A stretch of DNA of 43,353 bases from Nitrospira sp. (lineage in GTDB: Bacteria > Nitrospirota > Nitrospiria > Nitrospirales > Nitrospiraceae): assembly GCA_013696305.1 (NCBI GenBank), contig JACCYV010000187.1, positions 1-43,353 of the forward strand, in the 5' to 3' direction. Positions 9,058 through 19,447 of this stretch are shown piece by piece. The translations under genes were made by a program, and so were the position numbers. Numbering within the stretch: position 1 is the first letter of the stretch; each line of letters starts with the position of its first letter. The notes under the pieces are model-generated. The model did no database searches. It had not been told where the DNA came from and worked only from the letters and a program-made list of their open reading frames with translations.

Positions 9058-9549
9058 TCACGTCGATCTCGCCGGTCCGGTCGTTTTACGAATCAGGATC
9101 TCGGAATATTCCGGAATGAGAAAATTCGGCATGGGGCCGATTTCCTTGTAGCCTTGCTTGCGGTAGAAGGCGCGCGCGTTGTCATTGAAATCCGACACAC
9201 AGGCAAACAGATTTTTGGCCCGCGCGAACGTGAGCGATTCGACATGGGATAGTAACCGGCTGCCGTGCCCCTGGCCCATGGCGGAAGGGGCGATGCCGAG
9301 TAATTCCAGGTAGTCGCCGAAGAGGAACTTCCGCCGCAGGATGGCGATTCCCAACACGGTTTCGTCGACTTCCACCACGAATGAGTCGCGCCCCGGAGGA
9401 ATCGGCACAAAGATTCGATCCCAATCGCCGGCGGAGAAGCCGAGCCGTTTCCAGGGAGCGGAGTCAGTGAGGATTCGGATGACCGGGTCACGATCCTCCG
9501 GCTGCATCTCACGGATTATGGTTTGAGAGGGACGGTGGTTTGGTTGCAT
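9058..9549 (-). CDS. GNAT family N-acetyltransferase (start MQPNHRPSQ)
   Basis: LELLGIAPSAMGQGHGSRLLSHVE ... NDNARAFYRKQGYKEIG matches the GNAT acetyl-CoA site and C-terminal motif. Confidence 0.92.
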   Translation of the reverse strand: MQPNHRPSQTIIREMQPEDRDPVIRILTDSAPWKRLGFSAGDWDRIFVPIPPGRDSFVVEVDETVLGIAILRRKFLFGDYLELLGIAPSAMGQGHGSRLLSHVESLTFARAKNLFACVSDFNDNARAFYRKQGYKEIGPMPNFLIPEYSEILIRKTTGPARST

Positions 9550-10238
9550 CGTAAGAGATCCGATACGGTCATTGGGGCCAGACCTTTGGCCGGCAAGAGA
9601 GTCGCGGCCAGGGTTTCGGTCACTTCGCGCGTATATTTGCCCTTTCCGTTGGCATGCAAGACAATCACACTGCCCGGCTTCAGTCGTTTCTGCATGCGAG
9701 TGAGAATCACCTCGGCGCTGAGCGTCGGGTCCGGGTCTCCGGATTCGATGTTCCACAAAATAAACCGGAGACCCAGGTCCTTCACGGCCTCAATCGTCTG
9801 GTCATTATAGTCTCCAAACGGGGGTCGAAAGAGGGTCGTCGAGCGCCCGTATTGTGTCCTGAGGCGCCGAACCGGCCCCATGATTTCCTGCTGCTGTTTT
9901 TCCTTCTCATACATCGGCAGATGGGCATGCACCTCGCCATGAGTTCCGATTTCGAAGAAGGGGACGTTCAGCAGTTCCTTCACCTCGGCCGCGTGTCTGG
10001 TTATCCATCGGCCGGACAGGAAAAATGTGGCGGGAATCTCATGGTCTTTGAGGAACGCGACCAGCTCGCGATCAAACCCCGACGCCGTGCGTACCGGGCA
10101 GAGATCATACGTCAGCGCAACCGCTTGGCAGGACGACGGCCCGGCCTTGATCACCTGTGCCTCCGCCGGGAGATCATGAACGACCAGTGTTATTCCGCAG
10201 AGCACCGATACGCTGATGCGCAACCTGTCCCATCGCAT
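9516..10238 (-). CDS. Polysaccharide deacetylase family protein (NodB domain, signal peptide)
   Basis: ALTYDLCP (TYD motif), EIPATFFLSGRWI, EIGTHGEVHAHL (H-x3-H), LFRPPFGDYN, VIVLHANGKGKYT. Confidence 0.92.
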   Translation of the reverse strand: MRWDRLRISVSVLCGITLVVHDLPAEAQVIKAGPSSCQAVALTYDLCPVRTASGFDRELVAFLKDHEIPATFFLSGRWITRHAAEVKELLNVPFFEIGTHGEVHAHLPMYEKEKQQQEIMGPVRRLRTQYGRSTTLFRPPFGDYNDQTIEAVKDLGLRFILWNIESGDPDPTLSAEVILTRMQKRLKPGSVIVLHANGKGKYTREVTETLAATLLPAKGLAPMTVSDLLRCNQTTVPLKP

Positions 10239-10311
10239 GGAGGGGAGTATACCTGACGGCGCGAAGCGGCGATAGTTGACGGTCCATCCGGGTGGCTGCT
10301 ACGGTGAAATC

Positions 10312-11484
10312 ATGCAGGGACCTGACTGGCAAATCGGTCGCATGTTCGGTATCCCCATCCACGTGCACGCCTCGTGGCTCTTCGTCTTTTTTTTCGTGAC
10401 CTGGTCGCTTGCCACAGGGTATCTGCCGGACATGCTGCCCGGTCTCTCACAGCCGCGATACTGGGGAATGGGCGGCGTGGCGGCGCTCCTGTTGTTCGCC
10501 TCGGTCCTTCTGCATGAGCTCGGTCATTCCTTGGTCGCCCGTCGGTATCGTATTCCGATCGGCCAGATTACCCTCTTCATCTTCGGCGGTGTGGCACAGA
10601 TGCGGAAGGAACCACCGCATCCGCGCGCGGAGTTCTTCATTGCCATTGCCGGCCCGATCGTCAGTTTTCTTCTTGCGGCGGGCTGTATGGGCCTGGTCGC
10701 GCTGTTGGAGTGGTTACCGGCAGGGACGTCCGTGCAAGGGTTGACAGTGCTAGGTGCACTGCTCGGAACGGTCAACGCCCAATTGGGGCTGTTCAATTTG
10801 CTGCCGGGGTTTCCGCTGGACGGCGGCCGAGCCTTACGGGCGGGTCTCTGGGCATGGAGCAAGGATTATTACCGCGCCACGAGTCAGGCGGCATTGGTCG
10901 GCTTGTTGTTCGGGATCGGATTCGGCCTCTTCGGGGCCTTCTTGCTGGTGGGTGCACTTTCCGGCACGTTGTCAGGTGCCCTGGCGAGTAGCGGGGGATG
11001 GATCGTGCTATTAGGGGCGTTTCTCTTTGCCGCTGCGCGTGGGAGTCGAAAGCAGGCCGTCGTTCGTGCCTCGTTGGCATCGGTGCCTGTCCGGGAGCTC
11101 ATGGTCAAGAACGTCGTGGCCTTGTCTCCTGACATCACCCTGGAGCAGGCCGTGAATCAGTACTTTCTGCCTTACGGTTACGGGGGATTTCCCGTGGTGC
11201 AGGACGGACGCCTGGTAGGGGTCGTGGCGGTGCGCGATGTCCAGACGGTCAACACTTCCCTCTGGGCGCAACGCCGCGTGGCCGACATCATGCAAACATC
11301 CAGCGATGAAATGAGCCTGTCGCCGGATGTGTCGGCGATACAAGCATTGGAGCGGATGATGTCGCTTGAAGCGGAACGTATGATCGTGGTTCAGGATGGG
11401 GAGGTGGTGGGTATGCTGACGCGGGCCTCCATCGGGCACTTCATCGAGCAGGGACATCCCTCCGGACGGGAACATGCTTCGTAA
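10312..11484 (+). CDS. Site-2 protease family M50 with CBS domain pair
   Basis: HELGH zinc motif, NLLPGFPLDGGRALRA, then two CBS repeats (VRELMVKNVVALSPDITLEQAV; VADIMQTSSDEMSLSPDVSAIQALERM). Confidence 0.95.
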   Translation: MQGPDWQIGRMFGIPIHVHASWLFVFFFVTWSLATGYLPDMLPGLSQPRYWGMGGVAALLLFASVLLHELGHSLVARRYRIPIGQITLFIFGGVAQMRKEPPHPRAEFFIAIAGPIVSFLLAAGCMGLVALLEWLPAGTSVQGLTVLGALLGTVNAQLGLFNLLPGFPLDGGRALRAGLWAWSKDYYRATSQAALVGLLFGIGFGLFGAFLLVGALSGTLSGALASSGGWIVLLGAFLFAAARGSRKQAVVRASLASVPVRELMVKNVVALSPDITLEQAVNQYFLPYGYGGFPVVQDGRLVGVVAVRDVQTVNTSLWAQRRVADIMQTSSDEMSLSPDVSAIQALERMMSLEAERMIVVQDGEVVGMLTRASIGHFIEQGHPSGREHAS

Positions 11485-11782
11485 CCTCAATCCGCATCCA
11501 CCCTCCTCATGCATGACGGGGGGTGAAGCCGTTCGGCATGACGAAGCGGCAGCGCAACGGTTGCCTTCTTGCCACCATGCTCGCATTCGAGACCTGCCCC
11601 AATACTACCAAGTGTGTCCCCCTGAGTTTCCCCCGCCACAAAGCCGGCATATGTCTCGTATCTTTCTGGGAGGGACACGTAACGTGCGTCCTCTGCAGCC
11701 TCGCAGTCATACACGACAGAGTATTGAGGGCAAATTATGCCTTTATCCGGGGCGAAGCTTCCGATGCCATTTTTGATGCAGG

Positions 11783-12634
11783 CTAGGGAAGAAGATCTGC
11801 CGCAAACGGCGAATGGGAGGGATGCCGGGACTGACATTCGTGCGTCACGACCGCACCCAGGAGAACGAGCGCCGACGAGTAATATACCCAGAGCAACAAC
11901 AACACCACTTCGAGCAATGACCCATACATCTGTGTGTAGACAGCTGCATCTTCCAGATAGGTCACGAACAAGGCCTTTGCTGACACCCACAACAGGCTGA
12001 ACACAGCACCGCCGATGGTGGCATCCTTCCAGGTGGGTCGCTGGTGTGGGAGGTACCGGTAGAGACAAGTGACGGCCGCGAAGGCGAGGATGAATGGAAG
12101 GGAATAGGTCAGCAAAAAGTCATGCGCGGCGATCGCGACGAGATCCAGCCCCCACAGGCGCGGCGCATAGGCAGTCAGCAATTCGATGGCCTGTGTGGCG
12201 ACGAACGAAATGAGAGTCAGAAAACCCAGCATCCAGATTAAGGTGACTGCCACGAGAGTCGAAATCAGCGGATGCCGCTTGGCTGCCGTGCCGAATACAG
12301 TATTCATGGCATAGTCCAACTCGTAGAACACCAGGGCGCTGAACCAGCCGAAAGCCAGGAACACCACCCATCGCACTTGCTCCTGCTCAGCCACCCGTTG
12401 AATATCCCTGGCCAGACGTTCGCCCATGCTGGGAAGGAAGCCTTTCAGAAATCCCAACAGGAATTGGTAGCCGATGACATCCTGACTGACGATGAAGCTG
12501 ATGCCGTACAGCAGAAGAAACACCATGGGAAAGAGGGAGAGCAGGGAATAGAACGCCAGCGAGGCAGCCAGGCTGGGACAGCCTCGCCGCCGGAAGGTGT
12601 CGAATACATTGGAGAGGAAAGACAATCCGGTCAT
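11783..12634 (-). CDS. YihY/virulence factor BrkB family membrane protein
   Basis: RRGCPSLAASLAFYSLLSLFPMVF and LWVYYSSALVLLGAVVTHE are typical of the family. Confidence 0.94.
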   Translation of the reverse strand: MTGLSFLSNVFDTFRRRGCPSLAASLAFYSLLSLFPMVFLLLYGISFIVSQDVIGYQFLLGFLKGFLPSMGERLARDIQRVAEQEQVRWVVFLAFGWFSALVFYELDYAMNTVFGTAAKRHPLISTLVAVTLIWMLGFLTLISFVATQAIELLTAYAPRLWGLDLVAIAAHDFLLTYSLPFILAFAAVTCLYRYLPHQRPTWKDATIGGAVFSLLWVSAKALFVTYLEDAAVYTQMYGSLLEVVLLLLWVYYSSALVLLGAVVTHECQSRHPSHSPFAADLLP

Positions 12635-12745
12635 GCAAGCCCGTGTTGATCAGCGCCGATGCGGTGCGACGACCTCTCTCGAACGGTGCCGCTCGCCGCG
12701 CGAGAAATGTCGGGACACCACAGTAGCATGAAAGAGGGATGGATA

Positions 12746-12757
12746 CTGTCGCGACAG
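12746..12757. promoter_or_regulatory. Perfect 12-bp palindrome CTGTCGCGACAG in the yihY-nuoN gap
   Basis: Exact palindrome; lies upstream of the YihY gene and just downstream of nuoN. Confidence 0.35.
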
Positions 12758-12768
12758 ATAGCGATCCG

Positions 12769-14244
12769 CTATTTCAGCAACGGCGCGGCATGGGTGGCCA
12801 GCGACCAGAGGCTGTCGGGGAACAGACCCAGCAGCACGACGCCGGCGAGGGCGCAGGCGAGGACGAATGAAAGAGCCGGAGACGTTTCGAGCCGTGATTG
12901 GGATTGGGTCGAACCGTCAGGCTCGCGCATGTACATGACCATCACAATCCGCAAGTAATAGAAGGCGGAGATGGCGGCGAAGATGACGGCCACGACGGCC
13001 AGCCATGCCATGCCGCCGTTTACGGCAGCCATGAAGATATAGAATTTGCCGATGAATCCGGCCGTCGGAGGAATGCCGGCCAGCGACACGAGAAACACCA
13101 GCATGAAAAAGGCCGCCAAAGGTTCACGTTTTGCCAGCCCGGCGTACTCTTCGATGGTCTCGCTCTCCTGTCCTTCCTTGCGCAGCATGCCCACCAGCGC
13201 AAACGCGCCGAGCGTCATGAACGAATAAACGGCGATGTAGAGCAATACGCTCGCGAGACCGGTCGAAGCCGTGGCGCCGCCCTGCCGTCCGGCCACGACG
13301 ACTCCAATGAGGGCATAACCGGCATGGGCGATGCTGGAGTAGGCCAGCATGCGTTTGATGTTGGTTTGGACAATCGCGACGAGATTGCCCAACGCGAGCG
13401 TCGCCAGGCAGATGACGGTAAACAAGATCGACCAGTCGGCGCTCACTCCTCCCAGGCCTTCTACGAACACCCGGAGAAATGCGCCGAAGCTGGCGGCTTT
13501 CGACGCGACGGCCATGAAGGCGGTGACGGAGGTCGGCGCTCCCTGATAGACGTCAGGGGTCCACATGTGAAACGGCACGACGGCCAACTTGAATCCAAAC
13601 CCGACTGCCAGCAAGACCAGCGCCAGGGACAGGAGCGGGTGTCCCGTTCCCTGGGTGGCGATCGCGTCTGCAATCACCGACAGCCGCGTACTGCCGGCCA
13701 GTCCGAACAACAGTGAAATGCCATACAATAAAATCCCGGAGGAAAACGCACCCAGGACGAAATACTTGGCCGAAGCCTCCAGCGAGCGAGCGTCAGTCCG
13801 CTTCAGTCCGGCCATCACGTAGAGGGAGAGGGACATGAGTTCGGTGCCGAGGTAGATGGTGAGGAGATCGGCGCCGGAGACCATGACCATCATCCCGGCC
13901 AGCGACAGCAGGATGAACCCGTAATACTCCCCGATATTCAGTCGCTCGGCTTTGAGATAGGCCAGCGACAGCAGGACCGTGAGCCCGGTCACGATGTACA
14001 GCAATAGTTTCCAGAATGAAGCATAGGCATCGATGACGACCAGGTCGCTGAAGACGAATATGCGGCCCGTCATCTGCGAGGAGGTCAGGCCTAAGCAAAC
14101 GGCCAGAGCCGCCAACGTCAGCCAGGCGAGGAGGTCCTTCTTCGACGCCGCAAGAATAGGATCCAGGACCAGGATGAGGCAGGCCGTGCCGATGACGACG
14201 AGTTCCGGAAGGATCGCGAGCAGGTCTTGTACAGGAATGGTCAT
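12769..14244 (-). CDS. nuoN: NADH-quinone oxidoreductase subunit N
   Basis: Proton-channel antiporter-like protein at the end of the nuo operon; SLAGIPPTAGFIGKFYIF. Confidence 0.96.
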   Translation of the reverse strand: MTIPVQDLLAILPELVVIGTACLILVLDPILAASKKDLLAWLTLAALAVCLGLTSSQMTGRIFVFSDLVVIDAYASFWKLLLYIVTGLTVLLSLAYLKAERLNIGEYYGFILLSLAGMMVMVSGADLLTIYLGTELMSLSLYVMAGLKRTDARSLEASAKYFVLGAFSSGILLYGISLLFGLAGSTRLSVIADAIATQGTGHPLLSLALVLLAVGFGFKLAVVPFHMWTPDVYQGAPTSVTAFMAVASKAASFGAFLRVFVEGLGGVSADWSILFTVICLATLALGNLVAIVQTNIKRMLAYSSIAHAGYALIGVVVAGRQGGATASTGLASVLLYIAVYSFMTLGAFALVGMLRKEGQESETIEEYAGLAKREPLAAFFMLVFLVSLAGIPPTAGFIGKFYIFMAAVNGGMAWLAVVAVIFAAISAFYYLRIVMVMYMREPDGSTQSQSRLETSPALSFVLACALAGVVLLGLFPDSLWSLATHAAPLLK

Positions 14245-15818
14245 CGTGTGGGTGCCTGTTGAGTCGATGGATGAGAGAGCGATGCGGCGACGGCAGCCGT
14301 GGGCACCGGTTCCGCACGAGCGAGCGGACGGGTCTCGCCGGCAAGAACCGGTGTCTTTGGTCCTTCAAGCAGGTGCGTCACGCTGGCATGCATGCGGATC
14401 AGCAGGGGGTTCGGAAAAATGCCGATTACGAAGACCAGCACGACCAGCGGGAGAAGGGTCGCCGTTTCTCTGGCATTGAGGTCCAAGAGATGCGCGCGAT
14501 GTGCGGGCGACGGGCTGCCGAAGACCACACGTTGCATGAGCCAGAGGATATAGGCGGCGGCGAGGATGACTCCCAACGCGGCCAAGGCCGTGGCGATCTT
14601 GCTCCAAAGGAACGTACCGGCCAGCACCAGGAATTCGCCGACGAAACTGTTGGTACCGGGCAGTCCTAAAGACGAAAGAGCGAAAATCATCAGAAAGAGG
14701 GCATAGCGGGGCATAGGGGCGGCCAGGCCGGTGTTGTCCTGAATGTTGCGGCTGTGGGTCCGCTCGTACAGGATCCCCACGCAGAGGAACAGTCCGCCGG
14801 TGGTGATGCCGTGATTCACCATCTGCATCACCGCCCCTTCGATCCCTTGAACATTCAACACGAAGATTCCCAGGGTGACGAAACCCATGTGGCTCACGCT
14901 GGAGTAGGCGATGAGTTTCTTGATGTCCGTTTGGGCCAGCGCCATGTACGCGCCATAAATAATGGCCAAGACCGACAACGCGATCATCGGTTTCGTGAAC
15001 GTGACCGTGGCGTCCGGCAGCATGGGCAGGGTGAAACGGAGGAATCCGTAGGCGCCCATTTTCAACAAGACGCTCGCGAGTATCACGCTGCCTGCCGTCG
15101 GGGCTTCCACATGCGCATCGGGCAGCCATGTGTGAAACGGAAACATGGGAACTTTCACCGCGAAGGCGGCGAAGAAGGCGAGGAACAGCCACATTTGGAG
15201 CGATGCGCCGTAGGTGCCGCGACTCAGTGCCAGGATATCGAAGGTCTGTCCGCCGTGGAAGTACAGGGCGAGGATTGCGACCAGCAGCAAGAGGCTGCCG
15301 GCCAGGGTGTAGAGAAAAAATTTGATCGCCGCATACAGACGGTTGGGGCCGCCCCAGACGCCGATGAGCAGATACATCGGGATCAGCATGGCTTCCCAAA
15401 AGACATAGAACAGTACGAAGTCCAGGGCGACGAAGACGCCCAGCATCGCGGTTTCCATGATCAGCAGCACGGCCATGAAGGTCTGGACCCTGGCGGTAAC
15501 CGAGGTCCAGGAAACCAGGATGCAAAACGGCATCAGCAGCGTTGTCAGTAGCAAGAGCGGAAAACTGATGCCATCGAGGCCAAGGCTATAGTGCACCGGC
15601 GGTGAGGTAATCCAGGCGACCCGTTCCACGAATTGCATCTCCGGGGTCGATGAGTCGAACAGCCACCACAGCGGCAGAGAACAGAGGAAATCCGCCACGG
15701 TGAAGCCGAGCGCCAGCCAGCGGGCCGACTCAACTTTGACCAGGAGGCACAGTATGGCTCCGATCAGCGGGAGAAAGACGATGAGACTGAGCCAGGGAAA
15801 TGTCGTGGTGTGGTTCAC
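14241..15818 (-). CDS. nuoM: NADH-quinone oxidoreductase subunit M (GTG start proposed)
   Basis: FPFHTWLPDAHVEAPTAGSVILASVLLKMGAYG; LGLPGTNSFVGEFL; ATGA overlap with nuoN. Confidence 0.97.
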   Translation of the reverse strand: MNHTTTFPWLSLIVFLPLIGAILCLLVKVESARWLALGFTVADFLCSLPLWWLFDSSTPEMQFVERVAWITSPPVHYSLGLDGISFPLLLLTTLLMPFCILVSWTSVTARVQTFMAVLLIMETAMLGVFVALDFVLFYVFWEAMLIPMYLLIGVWGGPNRLYAAIKFFLYTLAGSLLLLVAILALYFHGGQTFDILALSRGTYGASLQMWLFLAFFAAFAVKVPMFPFHTWLPDAHVEAPTAGSVILASVLLKMGAYGFLRFTLPMLPDATVTFTKPMIALSVLAIIYGAYMALAQTDIKKLIAYSSVSHMGFVTLGIFVLNVQGIEGAVMQMVNHGITTGGLFLCVGILYERTHSRNIQDNTGLAAPMPRYALFLMIFALSSLGLPGTNSFVGEFLVLAGTFLWSKIATALAALGVILAAAYILWLMQRVVFGSPSPAHRAHLLDLNARETATLLPLVVLVFVIGIFPNPLLIRMHASVTHLLEGPKTPVLAGETRPLARAEPVPTAAVAASLSHPSTQQAPTR

Positions 15819-15922
15819 GAGCCCATGCTCCGAAGGAAAAAGGTACAAGGCACACGTAACAAACGGTTGATTCCCCTCTGCGTCGGCACTGTTCCCTTTT
15901 TCATGTGTCCTGTTGTTTGCGC

Positions 15923-17821
15923 CTAGAAGAGCAGATAGACCGTCAGAATGACCGCGGCACCCAAGGTCATGCCCAGCGCGTAATGCTGCGTTTGCCCGCT
16001 CTGTGTCAGACGGATGATCCAGCCACCCCACGCGACCGCGCGTGCAATACCGTTGACGGCCCCATCGATGACCGAGACATCCACATGTTTCCAGAGACCG
16101 TTCGCGGCCGACAGGGTCGGACGGACAAACGAGCGGTCGTACGCTTCATCGACATACCACTTGTGAAGCGACCACTCATAGGCCGTGCGCCACTGCTGTG
16201 CGAGCCGATCCGGCAAGCCGGGATTCAGGACATAAAGATAATAGGCCGTGCCGATTCCAGCGAGTCCCATCAACGTCGCCAGCGCCATGATGCCATAGGC
16301 GGCGGGACTATGATGGTGGGACGCCCCTACCTCGCTGTGAAAGACCGGTTCCAGAAACGCCGGGATTCCCAGGTAGCCGGTGACGATGCTGAGGACGGCC
16401 AGGATCATGAGCGGGGCGGTCATGGTGGTCGAGGGTTCGTGGACATGACCGGCATGATGAGGATCGACACGAGACGGTCCCCAGAAGGTGACGAAGACCA
16501 GGCGGAAACTATAGAAGGCCGTCAATCCTGCCGTGAGCAGCCCGCAGATCGTCAGCGCCTGTCCCAAGGGACCAGCGGACCAGGAGGAGATCAGCAGGTC
16601 GTCCTTGCTGAAGAAACCGGCGGTCAACGGGAATCCCGCCAGTGCGAGCGATCCGACGACGAACGTCCAATAGGTGACCGGGAGTCGGTCTTTCAATCCG
16701 CCCATGTGACGCATGTCTTGTTCATGATGCAAGGCAATGATGATCGAGCCGCAGCCCAGGAACAGCAACGCCTTGAATGCGCCGTGTGTCAGCAGATGGT
16801 ACATGCCTGCGCTGTAGGCGCCCAGGCCACATGCCATCACCATATAACCCAGTTGGCTCATCGTCGAATAGGCCACCACGCGTTTAATGTCCGTCTGCGT
16901 CAGGGCGATGGTCGCGCCGAGGACCATGGTGAGCGCGCCGACGAGGGCGACAACCGTCATCGCCATGGGCGATAGGTTATAAAGCGGCGAGAGGCGCGCG
17001 ACCATGAAGACGCCGGCGGTTACCATGGTGGCGGCATGGATCAAGGCCGAGATCGGCGTCGGTCCTTCCATGGCGTCGGGGAGCCACACGTGCAACGGGA
17101 CCTGCGCGGATTTTCCCACCGCTCCGGTAAACAGCAGGAGGCAGATCATGGTCATCACCGAGACGTCCCATGTTCCGCCGAATGGCCCGAGGACATCCAT
17201 CGTGCTGTGGGCGAGGTCCTGGGCCTGCGCGAACACTGTCGCGTAATCGAGTGAACCGAAGGAGGACCATACGAGGAAGAGGCCGAGGATGAAGCCGAAG
17301 TCGCCGACGCGATTGACCAGAAAGGCTTTCGTGGCGGCGGCGCAGGCGCTCGGCCGCTCATACCAGTGCCCGATCAGCAAATAGGAACAGAGCCCCACGG
17401 CTTCCCAGAAGACGAACAATTGCAGCAGATTGTCCGCCATCACCAACATCAACATGGAGAAGGTAAACAGGGCGATATAGGCAAAGAAGCGGGCGTACCC
17501 CGGTTCTCCATGCATGTAGCCGATGGTGTAGATATGCACCAGGGTGCTGACCGTGGTGACCAGCACCAGCATGACGGCAGTCAGCCGATCGATGGAAATC
17601 CCGATGTGAATATCCAGGTTTCCCGAGGTCAGCCACGTATAGAGGGGCACGTTCACGAGATGGCCGGTGGCGACGTCATACAGCGCCAGCAGCGAGAGCA
17701 CGAATGAACCCACCATGGCCGGGACAGCGATCAGGTGCGCCCGGTCTTTGATCCACCGTTCGCCGATGCCCACGATCAGGAAGGCAAACAAGGGGAGGAA
17801 TGGAATCAGCGTGTAAAGCAT
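15923..17821 (-). CDS. nuoL: NADH-quinone oxidoreductase subunit L
   Basis: GKSAQVPLHVWLPDAMEGPTPISALIHAATMVTAGVFMVARL. Confidence 0.98.
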   Translation of the reverse strand: MLYTLIPFLPLFAFLIVGIGERWIKDRAHLIAVPAMVGSFVLSLLALYDVATGHLVNVPLYTWLTSGNLDIHIGISIDRLTAVMLVLVTTVSTLVHIYTIGYMHGEPGYARFFAYIALFTFSMLMLVMADNLLQLFVFWEAVGLCSYLLIGHWYERPSACAAATKAFLVNRVGDFGFILGLFLVWSSFGSLDYATVFAQAQDLAHSTMDVLGPFGGTWDVSVMTMICLLLFTGAVGKSAQVPLHVWLPDAMEGPTPISALIHAATMVTAGVFMVARLSPLYNLSPMAMTVVALVGALTMVLGATIALTQTDIKRVVAYSTMSQLGYMVMACGLGAYSAGMYHLLTHGAFKALLFLGCGSIIIALHHEQDMRHMGGLKDRLPVTYWTFVVGSLALAGFPLTAGFFSKDDLLISSWSAGPLGQALTICGLLTAGLTAFYSFRLVFVTFWGPSRVDPHHAGHVHEPSTTMTAPLMILAVLSIVTGYLGIPAFLEPVFHSEVGASHHHSPAAYGIMALATLMGLAGIGTAYYLYVLNPGLPDRLAQQWRTAYEWSLHKWYVDEAYDRSFVRPTLSAANGLWKHVDVSVIDGAVNGIARAVAWGGWIIRLTQSGQTQHYALGMTLGAAVILTVYLLF

Positions 17822-17901
17822 ACGTTCTAGGACTGTATAGCCGTCGCCGTCCGGAGCGAACGTGCGGTCCTTGTCTGTGCCATTCGCCTTCTGTGCATCA
17901 C

Positions 17902-18225
17902 TTATCGTTTCAACAGGTTCAGTTCGTCGACGTAAATCGTCGACTGTGCCCGGTGGAGGGCGATAATGATCGCCAGGCCCACGGCGACTTCAGCCGCTGC
18001 GACGGTCAAGGCGAAAAAGACGAATACCTGACCGGCTACCTGGTGAAAGTATTCCGAGAACGCCACGAAGTTGATATTCGTGGCATTCAACATCAGTTCG
18101 ACCGACAGCAAAATCACGATCAGGTTGCGTCGAATCAACACCCCGACCACGCCGGTGAGAAACACGAACGCGCTCAAGATCAGATAATAGGATAAGGGAA
18201 CAGCCATAGTGTTACCGATGGTCAT
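17902..18225 (-). CDS. nuoK: NADH-quinone oxidoreductase subunit K
   Basis: [33 protein letters not shown]. Confidence 0.97.
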   Translation of the reverse strand: MTIGNTMAVPLSYYLILSAFVFLTGVVGVLIRRNLIVILLSVELMLNATNINFVAFSEYFHQVAGQVFVFFALTVAAAEVAVGLAIIIALHRAQSTIYVDELNLLKR

Positions 18226-18734
18226 TGGGCACCTTCACCGATGTCTTTCTTTGCCAGAATGATCGCTCCGATCATGGCCACCAGGAGAAGCAGTGATGCG
18301 ACCTCGAACGGAAACAAATACGTGGAGTACAAGACCTCGCCGATCAGTTCGGTATTGCCGGGTGCAATGACCGTATCGACAGGAACTGCCGATGCCGGGG
18401 CTGCCGTCCGGGACTGGATGAGGAGGAGAATCACCTCCGTGGACAGCATCACCCCGAGCAGTCCCGCCACCGGGAGCTGATCGTGATAGCGTTCTTCGGT
18501 CTTCACATTGAGGAGCATGACCACGAAGAGGTACAGCACCAGGATGGCACCGGCGTACACGACGATCTGGACCGCAGCCAGAAATTCCGCATGCAGGGTG
18601 ACGTACAGCCCTGCCACGTGAAAGAACATAATCAACAGAGCAAGCGCGCTATAGACGGGATTCCGCAGCGCCACCACCAAAAGGGAGGTGACTGCGATCA
18701 CGCCGGCGAAATAGAAAAAAAAGATATGGTCCAT
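18222..18734 (-). CDS. nuoJ: NADH-quinone oxidoreductase subunit J
   Basis: [54 protein letters not shown]. Confidence 0.97.
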   Translation of the reverse strand: MDHIFFFYFAGVIAVTSLLVVALRNPVYSALALLIMFFHVAGLYVTLHAEFLAAVQIVVYAGAILVLYLFVVMLLNVKTEERYHDQLPVAGLLGVMLSTEVILLLIQSRTAAPASAVPVDTVIAPGNTELIGEVLYSTYLFPFEVASLLLLVAMIGAIILAKKDIGEGAQ

Positions 18735-18862
18735 GTGCGTGTCGTGTATGTCGATCGGCTCAAACCATTGTGCTCTCTGCTGTCTTGCCCGCTGTCCGGT
18801 GACAGCCTGCTCCGTCTCGTTGGTCTCTGTGCGGGGGCATCACGGAGGGCGAGTCGGGCGCT

Positions 18863-19438
18863 TCAGTTCTCCTTTTGCGGGAGATTCTTGAACGCGACAT
18901 TGAAAAACGCGACGTTTGGATGCTGTAACTCGAGGCGTTTTTCGCGGACGGGGTAAGAACGGTCACCGATGGCGAGTAGCTGTTGCTTGTTGAGATGGAG
19001 CTGGCGTTTGTCGTAGACGGCCCATTCAAATTCGCGCGTCATGCCCAGGGCATCCACGGGGCAGGCGTCCACGCAGAGGCCGCAGAAGAGACAACGCGTC
19101 ATATCCATATAATATTCTTTGGCGTATCGTTTCGTGGGTTCCCCGGGGACTTCCGCGCTGACGACCCGAATCACGCGAGAGGGGCAGGCGGCTTCGCAGA
19201 GATCGCAGCCCACACACTTCTCAGTCCCATCGTCATACCGCAGCAAGGCGAGCATGCCGCGATAGTTATCCGGCAGGATGCGTTTCTCGTGCGGGTATTG
19301 CAGGGTAATCGGTTTGTAATGAAGCAAGTGAGTGAGCGTCGCTTTCATGCCGACGAGCAGGTCGTAGAAGGTCAACGTCTTCAGCCAGTCGCGGAGAGAC
19401 GGTTTTCGTGTGGACTCAATCGAGACGATGGCGCTCAT
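18863..19438 (-). CDS. nuoI: NADH-quinone oxidoreductase subunit I
   Basis: Two 4Fe-4S motifs: CVGCDLCEAACP and CLFCGLCVDACP. Confidence 0.97.
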   Translation of the reverse strand: MSAIVSIESTRKPSLRDWLKTLTFYDLLVGMKATLTHLLHYKPITLQYPHEKRILPDNYRGMLALLRYDDGTEKCVGCDLCEAACPSRVIRVVSAEVPGEPTKRYAKEYYMDMTRCLFCGLCVDACPVDALGMTREFEWAVYDKRQLHLNKQQLLAIGDRSYPVREKRLELQHPNVAFFNVAFKNLPQKEN

Positions 19439-19447
19439 GGCACTCCC

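Noticed and set aside
11485-11782. Repeat or small gene in the gap between the M50 protease and yihY
   Set aside because: No similarity to the palindromic family and no convincing ORF; left unassigned.
11487-12068. 193-aa minus-strand ORF overlapping the yihY 3' end
   Set aside because: Overlaps a well-supported gene in a different frame; composition not protein-like.
14365-15525. 386-aa minus-strand ORF inside nuoM in another frame
   Set aside because: Out-of-frame shadow of nuoM; Arg/Pro/His-rich, no domain.
15819-15922. Possible inverted repeat between nuoL and nuoM (GGAAAAAGGTACAAGGCACACG ... CCCTTTTTCATGTGTCC)
   Set aside because: The arms do not pair in a consistent register when checked by hand.
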